Source: CADCVT01 sp035940955 (GTDB lineage Bacteria > Actinomycetota > Thermoleophilia > Solirubrobacterales > Solirubrobacteraceae). Taken from it: a DNA stretch of 43,998 nt. This document shows positions 38,458 to 43,998 of this stretch, one piece after another (position 1 is the stretch's first letter; every line of letters starts with the position of its first letter). The stretch is taken from the NCBI GenBank assembly GCA_035940955.1, contig DASZEJ010000135.1:1-43998 (forward strand), written 5' to 3'. Position numbers and translations under genes: made by a program. The notes beneath the pieces were generated by a model that saw nothing but the letters and a program-made list of their open reading frames with translations, did not search any database and was not told the origin of the DNA.

Positions 38458-39266
38458 GCGTCGCGGTCCCCCTCCGCCGCCCGCGCCGGCGCGTCGCCGC
38501 GCCGGCCGGGACGCTCGCCCTCGGCGTCTCGACGCTGTGGCTGAGCCTGATCGTGCTGATCCCGCTCGCCGCGGTCGTCGCGCGCTCGCTCGACGGCGGC
38601 CTCGGCGACTTCTGGGCCTCGGCGACGACGCGCCAGGCGGTCAGCGCGCTGCGGTTCACGCTGGTCGTCTCGCTCGTCGTGGCCGCGGTCAACGCCGCGT
38701 TCGGGACGCTCGTGGCGTGGGTCCTCGTGCGCGACCGCTTCCGCGGCAAGGGCCTCGTCAACGCGCTCGTCGACCTGCCGTTCGCGCTGCCGACGATCGT
38801 CGCGGGGCTGACGCTGCTCGCCCTCTACGGGCCGTCCAGCCCGGTCGGCGTGAACGTCGCGTTCACCAAGGTCGCGGTGGCGATGGCGCTGCTGTTCGTG
38901 ACGCTGCCGTTCGTCATCCGCTCGGTCCAGCCGGTGCTGATCGAGCTCGACCGCGAGATGGAGGAGGCGGCGGCGTCGCTGGGCGCCGGGAGCGCCGCGA
39001 TCTTCCGCCGGATCATCCTGCCGAACCTCGTCCCAGCGATCCTGTCGGGCGCCGCGCTGGCGTTCAGCCGGGCGGTCGGGGAGTTCGGGTCGATCGTCCT
39101 TCTGAGCGGCAACGTCCCGTTCGAGACGCAGGTCTCGTCGGTCTACGCGTTCAAGCAGATCGAGAGCGACAACGTGGACGGGGCGGCCGCCGTGTCGGTC
39201 GTGCTGCTGGCGGTCGCGCTCGCCGTCCTGCTGGCGATCCGGGGGCTCGAGCGATGGCGCGCCTGA
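38454..39266 (+). CDS. cysT: Sulfate ABC transporter permease CysT (CysU)
   Basis: The 270-residue membrane protein has an Arg-rich cytoplasmic start and six helices. It has the EAA loop EEAAASLGAGSAAIFRRIILPNLVPAIL that contacts the ATPase, and VGEFGSIVLLSGNVPFETQ, typical of CysT. GTG 38454 overlaps the cysP stop as GTGA. It pairs with CysW, whose start lies 13 nt inside its C-terminal coding sequence. Confidence 0.93.
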   Translation: MSVAVPLRRPRRRVAAPAGTLALGVSTLWLSLIVLIPLAAVVARSLDGGLGDFWASATTRQAVSALRFTLVVSLVVAAVNAAFGTLVAWVLVRDRFRGKGLVNALVDLPFALPTIVAGLTLLALYGPSSPVGVNVAFTKVAVAMALLFVTLPFVIRSVQPVLIELDREMEEAAASLGAGSAAIFRRIILPNLVPAILSGAALAFSRAVGEFGSIVLLSGNVPFETQVSSVYAFKQIESDNVDGAAAVSVVLLAVALAVLLAIRGLERWRA

Positions 39267-40036
39267 CGCTGCGGGTCGTCGCGCTCGGCTACCTGGCCGT
39301 GCTGCTCGCCGTCCCGGTGGCCGTCGTGCTGTACCGGACGTTCGAGCACGGCGTCGCCGCGGTGTGGGACTCGGTCACGACGCCCGCGGCGATCTCGGCG
39401 TTCTGGCTGACCGTGGAGGTCGCGCTGATCGCGGTGCCGCTCAACGCCGCGTTCGGCGTGCTGGCGGCGCTGGCGCTCGTCCGCGGGCGCTTCCCGGGCA
39501 GGCGGCTGCTCGACGCGCTGATCGACCTGCCGTTCGCGGTGTCGCCGATCGTCATCGGCCTCGCGCTGCTGCTGGTGTGGGGGGTGGACGGCTGGTTCGG
39601 CGGGCTCGGCGTGCAGGTGATCTTCTCGGTGCCGGGGATCGTGCTGGCGACGATCTTCGTCTCGCTGCCGTTCGTCGCCCGCGAGGTCGCGCCGGTGCTG
39701 CGCGAGATCGGGGACGAGCAGGAGCAGGCGGCCGCGACGCTCGGCGCGAGCGGCTGGCAGACGTTCCGCCGCGTCACGCTCCCGGCGATCCGCTGGGGGC
39801 TCGTCTACGGCGTCGTCCTCGCGACGGCGCGCGCGATCGGCGAGTTCGGGGCTGTCAGCGTCGTCAGCGGGAAGATCGCGGGCGAGACCGAGACGCTCAC
39901 GCTGCTCGTCGAGAAGCGCTTCCAGAACTTCGACCTGGCGGGCGCGTACGCGGCGTCCGCGCTGCTCGCGGCGATCGCCCTCGCGACGCTCGCGGCGATG
40001 ACCGTCCTGAACCGGCGCCGTGAGGAGGCGACATGA
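39254..40036 (+). CDS. cysW: Sulfate ABC transporter permease CysW
   Basis: The 260-residue membrane protein has six helices. It contains the ATPase-contacting loop EQAAATLGASGWQTFRRVTLPAIRWGLVYG and IGEFGAVSVVSGKIAGETETLTLLVEKRFQNF, the characteristic CysW ending. ATG 39254 overlaps cysT by 13 nt, and its stop overlaps cysA (ATGA). With CysT it forms the membrane channel. Confidence 0.93.
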   Translation: MARLTLRVVALGYLAVLLAVPVAVVLYRTFEHGVAAVWDSVTTPAAISAFWLTVEVALIAVPLNAAFGVLAALALVRGRFPGRRLLDALIDLPFAVSPIVIGLALLLVWGVDGWFGGLGVQVIFSVPGIVLATIFVSLPFVAREVAPVLREIGDEQEQAAATLGASGWQTFRRVTLPAIRWGLVYGVVLATARAIGEFGAVSVVSGKIAGETETLTLLVEKRFQNFDLAGAYAASALLAAIALATLAAMTVLNRRREEAT

Positions 40037-40995
40037 TCGAGGTCCGCTCCGTCACCAAGCGCTTCGGCGACTTCGCCGCGCTCGACGACGTGTCGATCGA
40101 CGTCCCCGACGGCTCGCTGACCGCGCTGCTCGGGCCGTCGGGGTCGGGCAAGTCGACGCTGCTGCGGGTCGTCGCGGGGCTCGAGCGCCCGGACGCCGGC
40201 GAGGTCGTCGTCGGCGGGCGCGACGCCACGCACCTGCCCGCGCAGAAGCGCGACGTCGGCTTCGTCTTCCAGCATTACGCGGCGTTCAAGCACATGACCG
40301 TGCGCGACCACGTCGCTTTCGGGCTGACGATCCGCAAGCGGCCGAAGGACCAGGTGCGCGCGAAGGTCGACGAGCTGCTCGACCTGGTCGGGCTGGCGGG
40401 GTTCCAGGGGCGCTACCCGGCGCAGCTGTCGGGCGGCCAGCGCCAGCGCATGGCGCTCGCGCGCGCGCTGGCGATCGAGCCGCGCGTGCTCCTCCTCGAC
40501 GAGCCCTTCGGCGCGCTCGACGCCAACGTGCGGTCCGACCTGCGGGCGTGGCTGCGGCGGCTGCACGACGAGGTCCACGTCACGACGGTGCTCGTCACCC
40601 ACGACCAGGAGGAGGCGATGGAGGTCGCCGACCGGCTGGTGGTGCTGCGCGACGGGCGCGTCGAGCAGGCCGGCTCGCCGCGCGAGATCTACGAGCGGCC
40701 GGCGAACGACTTCGTGATGGGGTTCATCGGGCCGGTGAGCCGGGTCGACGGCCAGCTCGTGCGCCCGCACGACCTGCTGCTGAGCGACGAGCCGGTCGAT
40801 GGGGCGGAGGAGGCGATGGTCGCGCGCGTGGTGCACCTCGGCTTCGAGGTGCGCGTCGAGCTCGTGCGGTCGGGCGGGGAGGAGGTCGTCGCGCAGCTCA
40901 CCAAGGCGGAGGCCGACGCGCTCGAGCTGCGCGACGGGGCGATCGTCTGGCTGCGGTCGCCGGTGCGCGCGCGGGTGCGGGCGGCTACCGCGTGA
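40033..40995 (+). CDS. cysA: Sulfate/thiosulfate ABC transporter ATP-binding protein
   Basis: The 320-residue ATPase has Walker A LLGPSGSGKSTLLRVV, Q-loop FVFQHYAAFKHM, signature QLSGGQRQRMALARAL, Walker B VLLLDEPFGALDA and switch VTHDQEEAMEVADR. A C-terminal regulatory domain follows, with FMGFIGPVSRV-type and VRPHDLLLSDEPVDG segments typical of CysA. The last 11 nt overlap the 3' end of the converging Rrf2 gene. It completes a CysPTWA importer for cysteine synthesis. Confidence 0.94.
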   Translation: MIEVRSVTKRFGDFAALDDVSIDVPDGSLTALLGPSGSGKSTLLRVVAGLERPDAGEVVVGGRDATHLPAQKRDVGFVFQHYAAFKHMTVRDHVAFGLTIRKRPKDQVRAKVDELLDLVGLAGFQGRYPAQLSGGQRQRMALARALAIEPRVLLLDEPFGALDANVRSDLRAWLRRLHDEVHVTTVLVTHDQEEAMEVADRLVVLRDGRVEQAGSPREIYERPANDFVMGFIGPVSRVDGQLVRPHDLLLSDEPVDGAEEAMVARVVHLGFEVRVELVRSGGEEVVAQLTKAEADALELRDGAIVWLRSPVRARVRAATA

Positions 40996-41440
40996 CCCAC
41001 GAGTCGGGGTCGGCGGCCAGGCGCTCGACGTCCGCGGGCAGCCGGCCGGCGGCGAGGTCGGCGACCGTGACCTCCTCGAGCACCGCGCGGAGGTTGTGGC
41101 GCACCGCGATCCACACGCGCTGGAGCACCTCCGCGGCGCCGGTGTAGGCGACGTCCTCGGGGCGCTGGCCGCGGACGGTCGCGAGCGGTCCCTCGACCGC
41201 GCGGACGATCTCCGCGAGCGTGATCTCCTCCGCCGGGCGCTGGAGCCAGTAGCCGCCCTCGGCGCCGCGCTGGCTGCGCACGAGCCCGGCGTGGCGCAGG
41301 TCGCCGAGGATGTTCTCGAGGAACTTCGGCGGGATCTCCTGGCGGGTGGCGAGCTGCTCGCCCTTGACGGGCCCGCCGTCCGCGGTCGCCAGCTCGGCGG
41401 CGGCGCGCAGCGCGTAGTCGGCCTTGGCGGAGATGCGCAC
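40985..41440 (-). CDS. Rrf2-family transcriptional regulator
   Basis: The 151-residue protein starts VRISAKADYALRAAAELA and has the winged helix VKGEQLATRQEIPPKFLENILGDLRHAGLVRSQRGAEGGYWL, the Rrf2 hallmark, then ITLAEIVRAVEGPLATVRG. There is no cysteine at all, so it cannot hold an IscR- or NsrR-type Fe-S cluster. It is closer in type to CymR, the repressor of cysteine and sulfur genes. Converging on and overlapping cysA supports a sulfur role, but that is inference. GTG 41440 follows a TAGCCT -10 element by 10 nt. Confidence 0.92.
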   Translation of the reverse strand: MRISAKADYALRAAAELATADGGPVKGEQLATRQEIPPKFLENILGDLRHAGLVRSQRGAEGGYWLQRPAEEITLAEIVRAVEGPLATVRGQRPEDVAYTGAAEVLQRVWIAVRHNLRAVLEEVTVADLAAGRLPADVERLAADPDSWVTR

Positions 41441-41450
41441 TCAGGGCGGC

Positions 41451-41456
41451 AGGCTA
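41451..41456 (-). promoter_or_regulatory. -10-like element for the Rrf2 gene
   Basis: TAGCCT on the minus strand ends 10 nt before the GTG at 41440. It overlaps the last codon of the upstream small gene (41454), so the regulator may be read from both promoters. Confidence 0.35.
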
Positions 41457-41636
41457 GCCGCCGGAGCGCTGCTCCCGTCGCCTGGCGCGGCGGTCGTAGA
41501 GGACGTAGAGCAGGGCGGGCGGCAGGGCGACCACGGGCACGGGCCAGGCCTGGCCGCCGGCGAGGACGAGCGCCAGGATGCTCGCCGCGACGACCGAGGC
41601 GACGAGGGCGTAGGGGATGATGTCGAGGCCGCTCAC
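41454..41636 (-). CDS. Small membrane protein of unknown function
   Basis: The 60-residue product reads VSGLDIIPYALVASVVAASILALVLAGG, then AWPVPVVALPPALLYVLYDRRARRREQRSGG. This gives two hydrophobic helices and a basic cytoplasmic tail. It is preceded by a short gap from the divergent S15-type gene and followed by the Rrf2 gene on the same strand. The clear membrane pattern favours a real gene. The function is unknown and the start is not certain. Confidence 0.6.
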   Translation of the reverse strand: MSGLDIIPYALVASVVAASILALVLAGGQAWPVPVVALPPALLYVLYDRRARRREQRSGG

Positions 41637-41705
41637 TGCTGGTGCGGCTACCCCCGCGCGGTGGTGCCGGCGCGCCGGGTGCGCCGGGCGGCGAGACTTG
41701 GCGCC

Positions 41706-43998
41706 GTGGCCCTCCGCGCGGCGGTGCTCGCGGTGCTCGCGGCCGTCCTCCTCCCGGCGGCGGCCGCGGCGGGCCCGCTCGGGCTGAGCGACTGCGGCCC
41801 GCGCGAGGGCGTGCACCAGTGCTCCGGGCTCGTGCCGACGTGGGACGGCGTGCCGCTCGACGCGACCGTGACGCTGCCGCGGCCGGACGCCGCGGGGCTG
41901 CCGCTCGTCGTCGAGGTCCACGGCTTCGGCAACTCCAAGCACGAGTACCTGGACCCGGCGTCGACCGCGTACACCGACAACGCGTACGCGTGGGCGCGCG
42001 CGGGCTACGCGGTGCTGACGTACACGGCGCGCGGGCTGTGGGGGTCGTGCGGTACGCCGGAGTCGCGCGCGGCGCGGCCGGCCGGGTGCGCGCGGGGCTG
42101 GATCCACCTCGCCGACGTGCGCTACGAGGCGCGCGACACGCAGGAGCTGGCCGGGCGGCTGGTCGACGAGGGCGTCGCCGACCCGCGCCGGATCGGGGTC
42201 ACGGGCGACTCGTACGGGGGCGGGCAGACGCTGATGCTCGCCGCGCTGCGCGACCGCGTGATGCTGCCCGACGGGTCGCTCGCGCCGTGGCGGAGCCCCG
42301 CCGGCACGCCGCTGTCGATCGCGGGCGCGGCGGCGGTGATCCCGTGGAGCGACCTCGTCTACGCGATCGCGCCGAACGGCTCGACGCTCACGTACGCGAT
42401 CGCTCCGCCGGACGCGTCGTGGTCGCCGGTCGGGGTCGAGAAGGCGTCGGTCGCGGCGGCGGTGTACGCCGCGGGCCAGCACGCGATCGGGCCGGGCCAG
42501 CCGGTCGGCGAGCCGTTCGTGCCGGGCCGCCCGATGGGGTGGTTCGCGCCGCCGGGCGCCGACCCGGAGGCCGACGTCACGACGTGGGTCGCCCGCGCCA
42601 CCGCCGGCCCGCCGTACACCGACCCGCTCGCGCGGTCGACGGTCGACGTCCTCGCCCGCTACCGCTCGCCGTACCACCTCGACGCCTCCCGCCCGCCCGC
42701 GCCGCTGTTCGTCGCCAGCGGCTTCACCGACGACCTTTTCCCCGCCGACGAGGCCCTCCGCCTCTTCAACCGCACCCGCCGCGACCACCCCGACGCCCCG
42801 CTGTCGCTCATGCTCGCCGACCTCGGCCACCAGCGAGCTTCGAACAAGCCCTCCGACCGCCACCGCCTCCTCGAAGCCGTCCACGCCTGGCTCGACCACC
42901 ACGTCAAAGGGGTCAGACCCCTTGAGTCGACCCGACTCAAGGGGTCTGACCCCTCCGGGGTCGCCGCGCCCGCTCGCCGCGCCGCGCCCGTTCGCCGCGC
43001 CGCGCCCGTTCGCCGCGCCGCGCCCGTTCGCCGCGCCGCGCCCGCTCGCCGCGCCGCGCCCGCTCGCCGCGCCGCGCCCGCTCGCCGCGCCGCGCCCGCG
43101 CGCCGCTCCGGCGCGGCCGCGCGCCGCTCGGCCCCGGCCGCGCGCCGCTCCGCGGCCGCCGCGCGCCGCTCCGCCGCTCCACCCACCGGCGTCGTCGCCT
43201 CGACGCAGACCTGCCCGCGCGACGCTCCCTCCGAGGGGCCGTTCGCTGCCGGGTCGTTCGAGGCGCTCGCGCGCGGCGAGGTGCGGTTCGTCTCCTCGGG
43301 CCCGCCTCAGGCGGTGCTCCCCGCGGGTGGCGATCCTGCGGTCGCCGCGGCCGTCGACCCGGCGACCGGCGGGGGCGATGCGTGCGCCGCGACGCGGCCG
43401 GAGGACGTGCCCGGCACCGCGACGTACCGCCTGCCCGCCGCGGGCGGCGACGGGTACACGCTCCTCGGCGCTCCGACGATCGTCGCGGAGCTTGCGCTCA
43501 CCGGCGACCGCGACACGGCGCAGGTCGCCACCCGGCTGTGGGACGTTGCGCCCGGCGGCGCGACGCAGACGCTCGTCGCGCGCGGGCTGTACCGCCCGGC
43601 CGGCCGCGGGACAGAGGTCTTCCAGCTGCACCCGAACGGATGGCGCTTCGCGCCCGGCCACGTCCCGCGCCTGGAGCTGGTCGGCAACGACGCTCCGTAC
43701 GCGCGCCCGTCGAACGCGCCCTACCGCGTCGAGGTCAGGCGGCTGGAGCTGCGCCTGCCCGTGCGCGAGGAGCCGGACTGCGCGACCGTGCTCGCCCGCG
43801 CCGCCCCGGTCGTCCCCCCCGGCTACGCGCTCGCGCCGGGCGTCGACGCGCGCGGGTCGGCGGCGTGCGACGCGCCGCGGCGCAGCGAGCGCGACGCGGC
43901 CCCCACGCGCGACGGCGACCGCGCCACCGCTCCCTCCGCGCGCGGCGGCCGCACGCGGTCGCGGCGCGGCGACCCCCGGACGGGCCGCGGCGCCCGCT
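41706..43998 (+). CDS. Secreted S15/CocE-type alpha/beta hydrolase with repeat linker (partial, open at right edge)
   Basis: The frame is open from GTG 41706 to the edge (764 codons). It has a signal peptide (VALRAAVLAVLAAVLLPAAAAAG). The hydrolase domain has VVEVHGFGNSKHEY, the nucleophile Ser169 in VTGDSYGGGQT, an acidic residue in ASGFTDDLFP and a His in LADLGHQRAS. At about residue 400 the frame enters a 47-bp palindrome, then 18-bp and 21-bp tandem repeats coding for Ala-Pro-Val/Ala-Arg-Arg-Ala units. From about residue 490 a second domain resumes with ELALTGDRDTAQVATRLWDVAPGG and VPRLELVGNDAPYARPSNAPYRVEVRRLELRLPV, like the PepX C-terminal domain. It is a paralogue of the 22410-25115 gene. 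The C-terminus is very Arg-rich. I see no frameshift or stop through the repeats. Confidence 0.85.
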   Translation, partial: MALRAAVLAVLAAVLLPAAAAAGPLGLSDCGPREGVHQCSGLVPTWDGVPLDATVTLPRPDAAGLPLVVEVHGFGNSKHEYLDPASTAYTDNAYAWARAGYAVLTYTARGLWGSCGTPESRAARPAGCARGWIHLADVRYEARDTQELAGRLVDEGVADPRRIGVTGDSYGGGQTLMLAALRDRVMLPDGSLAPWRSPAGTPLSIAGAAAVIPWSDLVYAIAPNGSTLTYAIAPPDASWSPVGVEKASVAAAVYAAGQHAIGPGQPVGEPFVPGRPMGWFAPPGADPEADVTTWVARATAGPPYTDPLARSTVDVLARYRSPYHLDASRPPAPLFVASGFTDDLFPADEALRLFNRTRRDHPDAPLSLMLADLGHQRASNKPSDRHRLLEAVHAWLDHHVKGVRPLESTRLKGSDPSGVAAPARRAAPVRRAAPVRRAAPVRRAAPARRAAPARRAAPARRAAPARRSGAAARRSAPAARRSAAAARRSAAPPTGVVASTQTCPRDAPSEGPFAAGSFEALARGEVRFVSSGPPQAVLPAGGDPAVAAAVDPATGGGDACAATRPEDVPGTATYRLPAAGGDGYTLLGAPTIVAELALTGDRDTAQVATRLWDVAPGGATQTLVARGLYRPAGRGTEVFQLHPNGWRFAPGHVPRLELVGNDAPYARPSNAPYRVEVRRLELRLPVREEPDCATVLARAAPVVPPGYALAPGVDARGSAACDAPRRSERDAAPTRDGDRATAPSARGGRTRSRRGDPRTGRGAR
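42908..42954. repeat. 47-bp REP-like palindrome inside a coding region
   Basis: A perfect 22-bp stem (42908-42929 with 42933-42954) has a 3-nt loop, ACC. Each arm contains its own smaller palindrome, GGGGTC-A-GACCCC on the left and its complement on the right, joined to CTTGAGTCG. Bases and codons (AAA, AGA, CTT) differ from the surrounding gene. It looks like an inserted repetitive element that kept the reading frame. GGGGTC-centred palindromes are, from memory, common dispersed repeats in diverse bacteria. Confidence 0.85.
42966..43109 (+). repeat. 18-bp tandem repeat array, eight units, in frame
   Basis: Units of GCGCCC-GYT-CGCCGCGCC repeat eight times with single-base changes; the eighth is more divergent. 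Each codes for A-P-V/A-R-R-A. The unit length is a multiple of three, so copy-number change would not break the frame. It starts 11 nt after the palindrome. Confidence 0.9.
43110..43172 (+). repeat. 21-bp degenerate tandem repeat, three units, in frame
   Basis: Three 21-bp units each end in GCGCGCCGCTCS and code for a seven-residue unit ending A-R-R-S. They follow directly on the 18-bp array and appear to derive from its last unit. They continue the basic Ala/Arg linker of the hydrolase. Confidence 0.75.

Noticed and set aside
42937..43182. Antisense open frame with repeated Gly-Glu-Arg-Ala-Arg-Arg units
   Set aside because: It only mirrors the 18-bp tandem array of the plus-strand hydrolase. 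It has no start signal or family.
41454..43661. Long minus-strand frame with Arg/Gly-rich translation opposite the right-end hydrolase
   Set aside because: It is antisense to a frame with a signal peptide, catalytic motifs and a conserved C-terminal domain. High GC content produces such open antisense frames throughout the window. Only its last 60 codons, with two membrane helices, look real.
1..43998. Mobile elements, prophage or integration sites
   Set aside because: No transposase, integrase or phage structural gene was recognised. tRNA-Ser at 33470 is followed directly by an ordinary gene with no repeated tRNA end visible.

Overview
The window reads as one chromosomal segment of a very GC-rich actinobacterium. 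Almost every codon ends in G or C, GTG starts are common, and many genes have no Shine-Dalgarno sequence. The gene families (DUF892 proteins, LVIVD propellers, small Cys-rich secreted proteins, Arg-rich S15-type hydrolases) suggest Thermoleophilia/Solirubrobacterales. That placement is inference from memory, not a search result. No phage, insertion sequence, CRISPR array or obvious island was seen, and no gene-free stretch exceeds about 160 bases.

Positions 1-15183 hold a cobalamin (B12) locus. Two divergent transcription units meet at 3317-3419. The minus unit is cbiB/cobD (cut by the left edge), cobS, and a single ORF joining glutamyl-tRNA reductase (HemA) to precorrin-8X methylmutase (CbiC/CobH). 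The plus unit is cbiA, cobI, cbiQ, a CbiX-CbiO fusion, cobJ, cobA, cbiM, cobM, a Met8/CysG-like dehydrogenase, cobL, cobK and cobF, nearly all joined by 4-nt GTGA/ATGA/TTGA overlaps. A PduO-type adenosyltransferase converges on cobF. The locus covers ALA synthesis, uroporphyrinogen methylation, ring contraction, cobalt import and insertion, amidation, adenosylation and loop assembly. It mixes aerobic markers (cobF) with early-cobalt markers (cbiX). cbiN, cobG, cbiD, cbiG and cobNST are not in the window.

Positions 15317-21496 hold a DrrAB-like ABC exporter with a lipoprotein, a copZ-copA copper operon behind a perfect ATACC-N7-GGTAT dyad that looks like a CsoR operator, a MaoC-like hydratase and an aldo/keto reductase. 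Positions 21529-28915 encode mainly exported proteins: an RTX-repeat protein coupled to a large S15/CocE-type hydrolase, an SGNH protein coupled to a polysaccharide deacetylase, a small Cys-rich protein, and a cytoplasmic GCS2-type glutamate-cysteine ligase.

Positions 28936-36175 carry an SDR, a DUF892 stress protein with a Ser/Arg/Gly repeat tail, a SigB/SigF-type sigma factor divergent from a STAS protein, an M29 aminopeptidase, tRNA-Ser(GGA), a secreted LVIVD protein and a family 2 glycosyltransferase. Positions 36172-41440 carry an AraC-type regulator, a lipoprotein, a complete cysP-cysT-cysW-cysA sulfate importer and an Rrf2-type regulator converging on it. The right end is a second S15-type hydrolase, open at the edge. 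Its reading frame runs through a near-perfect 47-bp palindrome and then 18-bp and 21-bp tandem repeats.

The strongest leads are the two gene fusions in the B12 locus (CbiX-CbiO and HemA-CbiC), an apparent loss of the catalytic His in the fused CbiC domain, the palindrome inside a coding region, and three convergent gene pairs that share one CTAG as both stop codons.
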